From NCBI RefSeq assembly GCF_014397115.1, contig NZ_CP060722.1, forward strand, positions 1 to 45,823: a stretch of 45,823 nucleotides of DNA, written 5' to 3'. Every line of letters starts with the position of its first letter. The first letter of the stretch is position 1. Below are positions 33,311 through 41,835 of the stretch, in pieces. A model generated the notes under the pieces. It was not told the DNA's origin, searched no databases, and was given only the letters and a program-made list of their open reading frames with translations. The position numbers and the translations under genes are program-made. This DNA is from Vagococcus carniphilus. GTDB taxonomy: Bacteria; Bacillota; Bacilli; Lactobacillales; Vagococcaceae.

Positions 33311-33463
33311 ACAAGTTCAGATTGCAGTCTGAACAGATTATCCAATTACATAAGTGGTTCCCAGCCGCTTACATAATCCCTGAGACGAGCGAGAACACAT
33401 AGTTTTGTATGTGATTCAGATAAAAAAGTGAGGCCAAATTCACTTGTTTATCCGTCTCTTTTT
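33311..33463 (+). ncRNA. Countertranscribed RNA (RNAIII-like) controlling rep
   Basis: Predicted from the promoter at 33276 to a terminator with stem GATAAAAAAGTGA/TCACTTGTTTATC (33419-33452, one mismatch) followed by a T tract. About 150 bases, close to the 136-base RNAIII of pIP501. It is fully complementary to the rep leader. In that system the antisense RNA pairs with the leader and makes it fold into the attenuator, stopping rep transcription. Confidence 0.75.
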
Positions 33464-33477
33464 TATATATTTTTTTT

Positions 33478-33506
33478 ATCTTACCGAATCTGTTGAAAGT
33501 TGTAAA
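33478..33506 (-). promoter_or_regulatory. Promoter of the rep leader
   Basis: Minus strand TTTACA-like box (33506-33501), 17-base spacer and TAAGAT (33483-33478). It gives a leader of about 300 bases, as in Inc18 plasmids, and starts just after the Cop-like gene ends. Confidence 0.65.
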
Positions 33507-33535
33507 TATAATTTACCAAATCAAGTAGAAATTAT

Positions 33536-33862
33536 CTAAATGTCTAATACGTTAGCTCCCTTATGTCTGAACAACTCAAGTTCCTCTTCAGAATCAATTG
33601 ATTCTATCATTTCCTGTACTTGATTTAATTCAAATGAATGATTCTCTAGCAAAGGTTTATATAAGTTAAAAATTGTTGATTCTAGTTTTTCTAATGCCTC
33701 ATTTCCAAAGCTACGAGATCCATTATAAAATTCTCGCACATAACTAGGAGCTAATCCAATAGCTTTAGATAGATCAATTCGGCTTATATAATAATTATCA
33801 ATCAAAAACTTAAGAACGAATCTGTCATATTCGTTTCTAAACTCTTTAGAGTTTTTTTTCAT
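33536..33862 (-). CDS. HTH regulator upstream of rep (Cop-like)
   Basis: 108 residues, GAGG before the ATG. The N-terminal half has an HTH of XRE/Cro style (SRIDLSKAIGLAPSYVREFYNGSRSFGNEALEKLES) and the C-terminus is acidic (ESIDSEEELELF). It occupies the place of copR/copF in Inc18 plasmids, immediately upstream of the rep promoter, so repression of rep is the natural guess. The sequence is not closely like pIP501 CopR, so the assignment rests on position and the HTH. Confidence 0.7.
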   Translation of the reverse strand: MKKNSKEFRNEYDRFVLKFLIDNYYISRIDLSKAIGLAPSYVREFYNGSRSFGNEALEKLESTIFNLYKPLLENHSFELNQVQEMIESIDSEEELELFRHKGANVLDI

Positions 33863-33989
33863 GAAATCTTACCTCTTCGTTGTTAATTATAGCAACATCC
33901 TCGTTTATAATATTACCATCAAAAAAATTTATATACAATCCTTTTTTTAATATAATTCTTCAAATCCCCTATCTATCAGTGTTTAAAAG

Positions 33990-34033
33990 GTAACATAATA
34001 GTAATATAATATATTACCTTACTATTATGTTAC
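33990..34033. repeat. Inverted repeat in the upstream partition region
   Basis: GTAACATAATAGTA (33990-34003) and its exact inverse TACTATTATGTTAC (34020-34033); the same GTAACATAAT block recurs at 34045-34054. The whole interval 33985-34216 is dense in ATTACT/GTAATA units. Confidence 0.7.
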
Positions 34034-34116
34034 TATTATCAATAGTAACATAATATAAAATCTGCTGTTTTATTTTTTGATTTATTGTTGATTTCGACAA
34101 CGTATTATGCTAATAT

Positions 34117-34145
34117 GAGAAAGTAATATAGTATATTACTTTCTC
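34117..34145. repeat. 29-bp palindrome, candidate left partition site
   Basis: GAGAAAGTAATATA, a central G, then TATATTACTTTCTC: perfect arms of 14. The 23-base core AAAGTAATATA-N-TATATTACTTT recurs at 35860-35882 on the other side of the par genes. Probably bound by the ParB-like protein. Confidence 0.75.
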
Positions 34146-34248
34146 GTATTGTTACGATTAACAAAATATTACTTTATATATTATTATCTATATTACTTAT
34201 CTATTACCAAAAATATTACTATTATATTATTTAGGGAGGAATTGAAAA

Positions 34249-35214
34249 ATGGCAGTAGTTTTGACTGTTGCAGCAAACAAGGGTGGTGTTGGTAAAACTC
34301 TTATTACAATCAATCTCGCAGGAGCTATCCGTAGGAGTTTTCCTGAAGCAAAAATTCTTGTCGTTGATACTGACGCTCAAGGAAATAGTACAAAGTCTTT
34401 TCGTGTGAAAGTAGCTAAGGATCAAAATACGATTTATGATGTCTTCATGGATAATGCAACAGTTGAAGAAACTATTGTTCAAACATATGACGATCATATA
34501 GACGTTCTTCCTGCGAATTCTGATAACAACTATTTAGAGTTTGATAAAATGGAACAATTTCGTGATACCATATTAGAATGGTTTGTATCTTTACTTAAAA
34601 AATTTAAGGATAACTTAACTGAAATCATGACTGTTTCAGGATTAAAGAAAAAAATGAATAATATTATTGATCCCAGCGCGAACTATTTTAATGCTCTTGA
34701 TGGTAAATTTGATAATGTGAGTGATAAATACGATTACATCATTTTCGATACACCACCAGAGTTAAAACAAGTTACCTCATCTGTTCTTTCAATTGCAGAC
34801 GTAGTTATCGTCCCTTATGAACCTGATTTAAATGGGGTTGATGGAGTTACACACTTAATATCTCGTGTGAACACATTGAAAGAAAAATACAATCCAAATT
34901 TACGCATTGGAGGCGTACTTGCCAACAAAGTCTATAATACAAATCTACATGCAAAAATGATTAACGCAATGATGAAATATACTAATAGAAACAATTATCA
35001 TTATTTTGATTCTGAACTCCCAAGATCAATTACCTTTGCTGATAAATTAGTTCGAAACGGAATGCCGATAACAATGAGTTCACCTGAAAACAAATTTGCT
35101 CAGCATTTTTATAAGCTGATTATCGAAATGAACAAGTTAGGTTTACTTTCTAAAAATGGTAAAGAACTAGAAATTCCTCATAAGTTATATGTTGAAAGTG
35201 ACGGTGAAGAATAA
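34249..35214 (+). CDS. parA: ParA-type partition ATPase (PrgP-like)
   Basis: 321 residues with GGGAGGA before the ATG. Deviant Walker A NKGGVGKTLIT (residues 9-19), Walker A' DTDAQGNSTKSF (about 43), Walker B YIIFDTPPELKQ (about 163-174). It moves plasmid copies apart using ATP and nucleoid DNA, together with the downstream partner. Its stop overlaps the next start (TAATG). It resembles PrgP of enterococcal plasmids. The flanking ATTAC-rich repeats are likely its partition and autoregulation sites. Confidence 0.94.
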   Translation: MAVVLTVAANKGGVGKTLITINLAGAIRRSFPEAKILVVDTDAQGNSTKSFRVKVAKDQNTIYDVFMDNATVEETIVQTYDDHIDVLPANSDNNYLEFDKMEQFRDTILEWFVSLLKKFKDNLTEIMTVSGLKKKMNNIIDPSANYFNALDGKFDNVSDKYDYIIFDTPPELKQVTSSVLSIADVVIVPYEPDLNGVDGVTHLISRVNTLKEKYNPNLRIGGVLANKVYNTNLHAKMINAMMKYTNRNNYHYFDSELPRSITFADKLVRNGMPITMSSPENKFAQHFYKLIIEMNKLGLLSKNGKELEIPHKLYVESDGEE

Positions 35215-35678
35215 TGCCAAGAATAAACAGAAAAAAACCAACAGGAGATTTTGAGTCTGTATTCGATGAGGAGCTGGAAGAACTAGAAACACCTAATGAC
35301 ACTATCGATAGCATACCTGAGACTGAGGTAACTGTTAGCAATAGTTTTCCCTCAGATAAAGAAACAATTACCGAAAACTTTAATGAAGCAAACAGATTTG
35401 GCTTAAGCAAAACTTCGAAATCTACAAGTTCTGAACTAGTTGCACGTACATTTAAATATAAAAAAGAAACTATACAGCGAGTTGAAAGTTTAGTGTACAA
35501 AGACCAAAGACATTCTAAAAAAATTCCTGGGACTAAGGGATTTATTTCAGATTTTATGGACAATGCAATTTGGCAACATTTATTACAGCTGGGACTTGCC
35601 ACTGAAGAAGAAGTTCAAAAACATCTAAACAGCTATAGTAAGTATCCACTTAACTTCGATAATTATGAAAAGAAGTAG
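35214..35678 (+). CDS. ParB-like partition partner (PrgO-like)
   Basis: 154 residues. An acidic, disordered N-terminus (FDEELEELETPNDTIDS...) is followed by a compact basic C-terminal half (SSELVARTFKYKKETIQRVESLVYKDQRHSKKIPGTKGFISDFMDNAIWQHL) that fits a ribbon-helix-helix DNA-binding domain, as in PrgO/RepC-type centromere binders. It should bind the TAATATANTATATTA palindromes flanking the operon. Translationally coupled to parA by a one-base overlap. Confidence 0.85.
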   Translation: MPRINRKKPTGDFESVFDEELEELETPNDTIDSIPETEVTVSNSFPSDKETITENFNEANRFGLSKTSKSTSSELVARTFKYKKETIQRVESLVYKDQRHSKKIPGTKGFISDFMDNAIWQHLLQLGLATEEEVQKHLNSYSKYPLNFDNYEKK

Positions 35679-35734
35679 CTTATCGCTATTTCTTTTTTTA
35701 TAGGGCGAAATTTTTATATCACTATTTGTATTAC

Positions 35735-35845
35735 CACAATATTACGATATATATTACTATGTGTATTACCATAATATTACTATTTATATTACTTTAAATA
35801 TTACTATCTATATTACAAATAATATTCATACTATAAGCGCTTATA
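35735..35845. repeat. ATTAC-repeat cluster downstream of the par genes
   Basis: About nine copies of ATTAC occur in 110 bases, most within TATTAC and mostly 10-12 bases apart, so the repeats lie on one helical face. This iteron-like array and the next palindrome form the downstream half of the partition region. Confidence 0.6.
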
Positions 35846-35857
35846 CAATCACCTTTC

Positions 35858-35884
35858 ATAAAGTAATATATTATATTACTTTAT
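35858..35884. repeat. 27-bp palindrome, candidate right partition site
   Basis: ATAAAGTAATATA, a central T, then TATATTACTTTAT: perfect arms of 13, with the same 23-base core as 34120-34142. Confidence 0.75.
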
Positions 35885-35978
35885 ATATTACTATCTACGT
35901 GCTGTGCTTTATAACTACATTTTTACTGAAAACCCTATAATTTAATAATACTATAAATAAAAAGACCGAGTAGTTCTC

Positions 35979-36010
35979 TTGACACCAAAAGCGAACACGT
36001 GTTCTAATAT
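35979..36010 (+). promoter_or_regulatory. LexA-boxed promoter of the Y-family polymerase gene
   Basis: TTGACA (35979-35984), 18-base spacer, TCTAAT (36003-36008). CGAACACGTGTTCT (35992-36005) matches 13 of 14 bases of the Gram-positive SOS-box consensus (CGAAC-N4-GTTCG) and overlaps the spacer and -10, so LexA repression and DNA-damage induction are expected. Confidence 0.8.
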
Positions 36011-36050
36011 GTATATAAAACGTATCGTTATTTTGAAAAGGGGATTTATT

Positions 36051-36896
36051 ATGGTCATGCAGTTTGGTGTGAATCCTACCTTCGACTATTCGAAGGAACC
36101 CTCACGCGATATTCTTTGTATCGACTGCAAAAGTTTTTATGGCTCGGTTGAATGTGTTGAGCGTGGACTCAATCCATTACAAGCAAAGCTAGTTGTCATG
36201 TCCTATCCATCAGACGATCCGCTCTTAAGGGGGAGTGGTTTAATCCTGGCTGCAACTCCAGCTGCAAAAAAAGCATACGGAATTTCAAACGTAAGCAGGG
36301 CAAGGGATTTACCGTTTCCTTATCCGGAGGATCTAATAATTGCTCCACCGCGAATGTCTTTGTATATGCGCAAAAACATGGAAATCAACAATATCTACAA
36401 AGAGTACGCAGACGAACAAAATCATGCTGTCTATAGTATCGACGAGAGCTTTTTAGACGTCACAGACTCATTGCGATTATTTGGTGCTAAAGACGCAAAT
36501 GAGTTGGCTAGAATGATCCAAATTGACGTTTATAAGCGTACCGGAATCTATACAACAGTCGGAATAGGTGACAACCCTCTTTTGGCCAAGTTTGCTCTGG
36601 ATCTCGAAAGCAAAAAAATGCAGATATGAAAGCAGAATGGCGCTATGAAGACGTTCAGCAAAAGCTTTGGTCTGTAGAAAACATTACAGACGTTTGGGGG
36701 ATAGGACGTCGGACAGAAATCAGACTGAACCGAATGGGCATATTTACTATGCATGATCTGGCACACGCAAATTATTATCAGCTGAAGCAAAATTTTGGCG
36801 TCTTAGGTACTCAACTGTATGCACACAGCTGGGGCATCGATCGATCATTCTTAGGTCAGAAATACAAAGTAAAATCTAAGTCGATAGGGAACAGTC
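36051..36896 (+). pseudogene. uvrX: Broken Y-family DNA polymerase (UvrX/UmuC-like)
   Basis: The ATG at 36051 follows AAGGGGA. The first part has the polymerase active site (ILCIDCKSFYGSVECVERG; YSIDESFLDVTD) and ends early at 36629, because a seven-A tract at about 36610 lacks one base. The second frame (ADMKAEWRYEDVQQKLW ... VWGIGRRTEIRLNRMGI ... LGTQLYAHSWGIDRS) continues the protein to about residue 280, where IS1216 cuts it. The C-terminal little-finger domain is absent. Plasmid UvrX-type proteins do error-prone bypass of lesions. This one is dead by frameshift and truncation. Confidence 0.88.
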
Positions 36897-37705
36897 GGTT
36901 CTGTTGCAAAGTTTTAAATAAAGAATAAAATCCCTTACGGTATCTATGATTTAAGCTGAGATTCCCAATAATACCTTGATTTCAGTACAGACCGAAAACC
37001 CGAAGAGAGTGCCTTCTTTTCGGGTTTTCTTATATAATCCTCGAATGGCTCCCATGCATTTAATCGTGGTAGAGGCAGTGCGTAAACTTCGATAGAATTT
37101 ATTGCGTCTCTTTACTGGACGATGGTCTTGTTCAATCAAATTATTCAGGTATTTAATGGTACGATGTTCTGTCCCTTGATAAAAGCCGTATTCTTTTAGT
37201 TTCTTAAAGGCACTTGTAATAGAGGGGGCTTTATCTGTGACTACAACCTTCGGTTCGTCAAACTGCTTCACTAACCGCTTAAGAAAAGCATAGGCTGCTT
37301 GTGTGTCCCGTTTTTTACGTAACCAAATATCCAAGGTTAAACCATCTGCATCGATGGCTCGATACAAATAATGCCATTTTCCTTTAATTTTGATGTACGT
37401 TTCATCCATTTTCCATGAATAAAAGGATTTTTTATTTTTCTTTTTCCAAATTTGATAGAGTAGTTTGCCATATTCTTGCACCCAACGATAAATCGTCGTA
37501 TGAGAAACGTTAATGCCACGATCATATAAGATTTCTTGAACTTCACGATAGCTAAGGTTATAACGAAGATAGTAGCCCACGGCTACAATAATCACATCCT
37601 GCTGAAATTGCTTTTCTTTAAAATGATTCATCGTCATTCCTCCTGCTATCTTTTTCTATTATTCTACCTTATTTGATAGTAGATTTAAAACTTTGCAACA
37701 GAACC
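36897..37705. mobile_element. IS1216 (IS6 family)
   Basis: 809 bp bounded by GGTTCTGTTGCAAAGTTTTA (left) and its inverse ending CAACAGAACC (right), the known IS1216 ends. Flanking octamers GAACAGTC and CAAACTTT do not match, so the usual 8-bp target duplication is missing. Confidence 0.95.
36951..37631 (-). CDS. IS1216 transposase
   Basis: 226 residues, the standard length, starting at MNHFKEKQFQQDVI; AGGAGG lies seven bases before this ATG, so the upstream ATG is not used. DDE core: D in WKMDETYIKIKG, D in VVTDKAPSI, E in LIEQDHRPVK. IS6-family elements move replicatively, form cointegrates and drive adjacent deletions. Confidence 0.96.
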   Translation of the reverse strand: MNHFKEKQFQQDVIIVAVGYYLRYNLSYREVQEILYDRGINVSHTTIYRWVQEYGKLLYQIWKKKNKKSFYSWKMDETYIKIKGKWHYLYRAIDADGLTLDIWLRKKRDTQAAYAFLKRLVKQFDEPKVVVTDKAPSITSAFKKLKEYGFYQGTEHRTIKYLNNLIEQDHRPVKRRNKFYRSLRTASTTIKCMGAIRGLYKKTRKEGTLFGFSVCTEIKVLLGISA

Positions 37706-37737
37706 CAAACTTTTGTCAAACGCTCTTTCTTTACAGT

Positions 37738-37986
37738 TTAGTTGTTTGGCTCACGTTCTTCTACTTTAAACTCGCTTAAAGGCTCATCTAGTAGGGGTTC
37801 GTAATGCATAGTTTCTAATAAGTACAACGTGTCATAAATAATTTGGTGTTCTTGTTCTTTGGTTTGTGGTTTTGCAGTGGCTACAATCTGCATGATATTT
37901 CTGTACATATCTTCAGCATTGTCATCATGAAAATAAGTAACCATTTCTAATGTTTCTAACCGTTGCAATAGTTTGGGGTATTTCAT
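37738..37986 (-). CDS. Small plasmid protein of unknown function
   Basis: 82 residues from the ATG at 37986 with AAAGGAG upstream. It is acidic and helical (LLQRLETLEMVTYFHDDNAEDMYRNIMQIVATAKPQTKEQEHQIIYDTLYLLETM). No family recognised. It follows the RadC-like gene by 59 bases on the same strand and is probably cotranscribed. Confidence 0.65.
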   Translation of the reverse strand: MKYPKLLQRLETLEMVTYFHDDNAEDMYRNIMQIVATAKPQTKEQEHQIIYDTLYLLETMHYEPLLDEPLSEFKVEEREPNN

Positions 37987-38045
37987 CGTGTTTTCTCCTT
38001 TCATCAAAGCCACAGGCTCTTTTTGAGCCTGTGCTTTGCTTCCTT

Positions 38046-38495
38046 CTACAATCCGCCATTCTCTCGAAAACTATAGTAACGATTGCTCGTAACAACGAGG
38101 TGGTCGAGTAGGAAAATTCCTAATAGGTTGCCAGCTTCTTTGATGCGTTCTGTAAATAATTTATCTGCTTCACTTGGTTGCGGATTTCCGCTTGGGTGAT
38201 TATGCGCGATACAAATGCGAGTCGCGTTGCTAAGAATTGCTCGTTGGAAAATATCTCTTGGGTGAGCAATCGATTGGTTTATCGTACCTCGGTGCACGAC
38301 AGATAAACTGTTTACTTTGTTTTTTGTATTCAAACATAGCAACATCAAAACTTCTTGCGTTTCATTTCCAATCTCATCCATTAGCCATTGGGCAATGCCA
38401 AAGCTGGACGTAATTTTTTGTATTTCTAAGGTGGAATCACAGACAACTTGTTTGAGACGGACAATTTCTACTACTTTTTCATAACTAACTGACAT
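38046..38495 (-). CDS. RadC-like JAB-domain protein
   Basis: 149 residues from the ATG at 38495 with AAGGAG upstream. The JAMM motif is complete: IAHNHPSGNPQPSEAD gives H-x-H ... S-x-x-D for zinc, and VLMLLCLNTKNKV and LDHLVVTSNRYYSFRENG are conserved RadC blocks. The N-terminal helix-hairpin-helix of chromosomal RadC is absent. Such short RadC proteins are common on plasmids and phages; despite the name, a repair role is not established and a metallo-peptidase or nuclease-like activity is possible. Confidence 0.93.
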   Translation of the reverse strand: MSVSYEKVVEIVRLKQVVCDSTLEIQKITSSFGIAQWLMDEIGNETQEVLMLLCLNTKNKVNSLSVVHRGTINQSIAHPRDIFQRAILSNATRICIAHNHPSGNPQPSEADKLFTERIKEAGNLLGIFLLDHLVVTSNRYYSFRENGGL

Positions 38496-38917
38496 TGTTT
38501 TCTCCTTCTTTCTTTTAGGCTTTTTTTCCCAACACATTTTTTTAGAGGTTGAGAGAAGTGAAGCTGGATTCTTTTGTTATTTGTTTTGTTGTCAAGGATC
38601 GAGTGGCAGTGTTTTTCTCCTTTCTTTTTATTTGCCATTTTTTCAGTGCGTTTCGGTCGTTTGCTGTGGTTATCCCTTAGCTTAGACACAAAGAAAAAAC
38701 AAGGACGAACGTAGAGAGTTCATATATCCTTGTTTTTTCGACTGGCTATGCTATAACCACTTTCAGCAAGCGGTAGATACGTACAAAATGGACGGTTAAA
38801 TGAAAAGAACACACAACAATGACAATCGGACATGGTTTTGACAACGAAATGCTTTCCCTTGTCTTCTTTTGACCAATTTTTTCGTATTTACTCTTAAAAG
38901 GGAAGGAGGGGAAGGTT
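38496..38917. other. Intergenic region upstream of the RadC-like gene
   Basis: 422 bases. A hairpin at 38693-38738 (AAAAACAAGGA / TCCTTGTTTTT, 20-base loop) may end transcription on either strand. A Lys/Arg-rich open frame on the minus strand (38471-38689) lacks a ribosome site and is not called. The rest may hold the RadC promoter. Confidence 0.45.
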
Positions 38918-39127
38918 ATGTATTTTAAAAATAACTGTGGACATGTCTTTGTCGACGGATCAAAAGTAATTGTTGAAACGGGTACATTTAAACGAATAAC
39001 AGAATTTTATTCGATTTTCAATTCATCTATTCAAATGGAATTTAACGACAGTATTGTAGAGTTAGAAATCTATTCAAACGTAAACAAACTAGCAGATGCC
39101 CTATTAAAAGAGTATGGTGTAGACTAA
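38918..39127 (+). CDS. Small hypothetical protein
   Basis: 69 residues from the ATG at 38918 behind AAGGAGGGGAAGG. The sequence MYFKNNCGHVFVDGSKVIVETGTFKRITEFYSIFNSSIQMEFNDSIVELEIYSNVNKLADALLKEYGVD suggests a small alpha-beta domain with no membrane segment. No family recognised. It stands alone and divergent from the RadC-like gene. Confidence 0.6.
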   Translation: MYFKNNCGHVFVDGSKVIVETGTFKRITEFYSIFNSSIQMEFNDSIVELEIYSNVNKLADALLKEYGVD

Positions 39128-39186
39128 CCGACATGCAACGAGAAAACAATAGCAACAGGTATGCTTTCAGCTGCAGATTAAATTAA

Positions 39187-39226
39187 AAAAGCTTGAATTG
39201 TTGGTAAATCAACAATTCAAGCTTTT
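39187..39226 (-). terminator. 17-bp-stem terminator
   Basis: AAAAGCTTGAATTGTTG pairs perfectly with its inverse around a six-base loop. On the minus strand six Ts follow, so it mainly ends transcription of the pseudogene at 39230-39440; it could also serve the gene at 38918. Confidence 0.8.
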
Positions 39227-39229
39227 AAC

Positions 39230-39440
39230 AGGTATTTTTGTATACAGGTTTTATCGGTATCATCACTTCAAAAACTTGTAACTCCTTTTCCGTTGTAAAT
39301 ACTTCATTTTGCCACAGTAACTCCCAAATATCTCCATCTATTTTAACTGATGTTGTTCTAAAAATAATGAAACACGTTGAGTAAGATCAAGAATTTGCTG
39401 TTTTTTATCGGTAGTAAACTCTGAATGGTGTTAGTATCAA
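39230..39440 (-). pseudogene. Remnant of a GyrI-like effector-binding domain
   Basis: On the minus strand two frames join into EFTTDKKQQILDLTQRVSLFLEQHQLK and IDGDIWELLWQNEVFTTEKELQVFEVMIPIKPVY. The second piece resembles the end of GyrI/AraC-type small-molecule-binding domains. A one-base frameshift separates the pieces and the N-terminus is missing; the IS30 copy begins nearby. Confidence 0.5.
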
Positions 39441-40506
39441 ATCTTAAACAGCTTTTCGTAGAGACAAGAACGTCGATTGTAAAATTAAGCGAGACAAATA
39501 AAAAAGTCATTTGTGCTACACTCAAGATAGTTCCCGCAAAAGAATTATAAGGAGTGAAGACAAATGACCTATACCCATCTTACATCAAATGAACTTGCAA
39601 TGATAGAGGCGTATTATAATAATCATCAATCTGTAGCCAAAACCGCAGTACTATTGAATAGATCTAGACAAACGATTCATAAAGTTTACCAATTTTTCAA
39701 AACAGGGCACAATGCTCTAGATTATTTCAATCAATACAAGAAGAATAAAACTCGCTGTGGCAGACGTCCTATTGTCTTATCAGATGAACAAACAGAATAT
39801 ATTCAAAAGAGGGTTGTTCAAGGTTGGACACCTGATGTGATTGTTGGCCGTGCAGAGTTTTCTATTTCTTGTTCTATGCGTACACTTTATCGTATGTTTA
39901 AACAAGGCGTATTTGAAGTGACTCACCTACCTATGAAAGGAAAACGTAAAGCCAACGGACACAAAGAAACTCGGGGAAAACAATCTTTTCGTCGATCACT
40001 TCGTGACAGAGGAAATGATTATTCTAAATTCAATCAAGAATTTGGCCACCTTGAAGGTGACACTATTGTTGGAAAACATCATAAAAGTGCTGTTATTACA
40101 CTTGTTGAACGATTATCAAAAGTGATTATTACATTAAAACCTAAAGGTAGACACGCGATTGATATTGAAACGCGCTTAAATAGCTGGTTGAAATCAATTC
40201 CTAATCATCTGTTTAAATCTATTACATTTGATTGTGGTAAAGAGTTCTCTAATTGGAAATCCATCAGTAACTCAAATGATATTGATATCTATTTTGCTGA
40301 TCCTGGAACACCTTCACAACGAGCATTATATGAAAATTCAAATGGTTTATTACATAAAGATGGTTTACATAAAAGAATGATTTCAAAGAAGTTGATGAAA
40401 CTTTTATTCAAGCTATTACGCCAAAAAGAAACAATATACCTAGAAAATCATTAAACAACAAAACGCCATTGGAAGTATTTTTGAGTTATGTTGAAAATGA
40501 TATTTT

Positions 40507-41835
40507 GGTTGCGTCAAGAATTATGTGTAAATGGAAAAAACCATTCTGTCGGTTAAGTTAAAACATTGATTCTAATGTATCTTGTATTTCTTTAAAACCT
40601 TTATGAATCCGACACAAAAATTTCTGATTATAGTTGTTGAATTGAGAAACTAAGAATCTCTCTAGAGATTCTTCATTAGGGAATTGTTCTTTTCTTTTTG
40701 TATATTTCTTTAATTGTTTGTTAAAACCTTCAATCAAGTTAGTTGAATAAATGGTTCTTCTGATTGATGGAGGAAAATTATAAAAGGTTAATATAGCAGG
40801 ATTCATGAGTAATTTAACTACTCGTGGATACTGCTTTTTCCATTTATCTATCATAAAACTTATTTGATTCATAGCTTCTTCTTTTGAAGCTGCTTGATAA
40901 ACCAATTTAAAATCATTACAGACTTCTTGTCGATCACTAACACGAACCTTATGAGCAATATTTCTAGAGATATGGACACAACATTGTTGAAATTGAGCAT
41001 TTGGATAAATACTATGGATACTATCGTCAATGCCGCTTAAACCATCAGTTACGACTAATAAAACCTCTTCTAAACCACGGTCTTTTAGGTCTTGAAGTAT
41101 TTCTTTCCAAACATACGAAGACTCAGTTGGAGCAATACTAAACCCAAGAACCTCTTTGGTCCCATCCAGTCGGATACCTATGACAATATATACAGCTTCT
41201 TTTGAGACAGTTTGTCTTTTTAAAGGAATGTGAGTAGCATCCATAAAAATGATTGAGTATTGGGATTCTAAGGACCTTTCTTTAAAAGCAACAACATCTT
41301 CAGATACTATTTGAGTGATATTGGAAATGGTTTGTGGTGTATAGTAATGACCATACATTTTTTCAATCAACTCAGAGATTTCAGACATAGTGATTCCTTT
41401 TTGAAATAATTGGATAATGGTGGTTTCTAAAGAGTCGTTACTTCTTTTATAAGCAGGCAACGTTTGTTGAGAAAACTCTCCATTTCTATCTCTAGGAATT
41501 GCCAAATTTAATTCTCCATACTCTGTTTTAAATGAACGAGAATAATTCCCATTTCGGGAATTACCTGAATTAAAACCAGTGCGATCATATTTCTCATAAT
41601 CAAGAAAAGCCGTTAATTCAGCTTGTAGCAGTGTATTGATAGCTAATTCTAGATGACGACGGAATAAGTCATCCAAATCACCTTTATTGATTAGTGTTTC
41701 CATAATTTCTGTAGTAAAATTAGTCATGAGAAAGTCCTCCTATAAAATTTCGGTTGTGGTAACTTTAATTTTACAGAATGGACTTTCTTTTTATCTACCT
41801 AAAATTTCTATTTACACAAAATATTTTACGCTATC
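40507..41835 (-). mobile_element. IS905-like element (IS256 family), copy 1
   Basis: 1,329 bp, left end GGTTGCGTCAAGAATTATG, right end ...TTACGCTATC, imperfect inverted ends sharing GTGTAAAT and GCGT blocks. It is flanked by an exact 8-bp target duplication GATATTTT (40499-40506 and 41836-41843), so it arrived by simple transposition into the IS30 element. Confidence 0.92.
40558..41727 (-). CDS. IS256-family transposase (IS905-like), copy 1
   Basis: 389 residues, full length, AGGAGG before the ATG. The mutator-type DDE core is visible: D in IIFMDATHIPL, D in LVVTDGLSGI, E in YSTNLIEGFNKQLK, with the family C/H block FQQCCVHISRN. Very like the IS905/ISEf1 group of lactococci and enterococci. 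Its sequence is the same as copy 2. Confidence 0.95.
   Translation of the reverse strand: MTNFTTEIMETLINKGDLDDLFRRHLELAINTLLQAELTAFLDYEKYDRTGFNSGNSRNGNYSRSFKTEYGELNLAIPRDRNGEFSQQTLPAYKRSNDSLETTIIQLFQKGITMSEISELIEKMYGHYYTPQTISNITQIVSEDVVAFKERSLESQYSIIFMDATHIPLKRQTVSKEAVYIVIGIRLDGTKEVLGFSIAPTESSYVWKEILQDLKDRGLEEVLLVVTDGLSGIDDSIHSIYPNAQFQQCCVHISRNIAHKVRVSDRQEVCNDFKLVYQAASKEEAMNQISFMIDKWKKQYPRVVKLLMNPAILTFYNFPPSIRRTIYSTNLIEGFNKQLKKYTKRKEQFPNEESLERFLVSQFNNYNQKFLCRIHKGFKEIQDTLESMF

Noticed and set aside
38471..38689. Lys/Arg-rich 72-residue open frame on the minus strand upstream of the RadC-like gene
   Set aside because: It has no ribosome site, overlaps the RadC start in another frame and its composition looks like a by-product of A-rich sequence.
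38496..38917. Possible transfer origin in the intergenic region
   Set aside because: There is a hairpin but no recognisable nick motif and no relaxase gene anywhere on the plasmid, so an oriT call is not supported.
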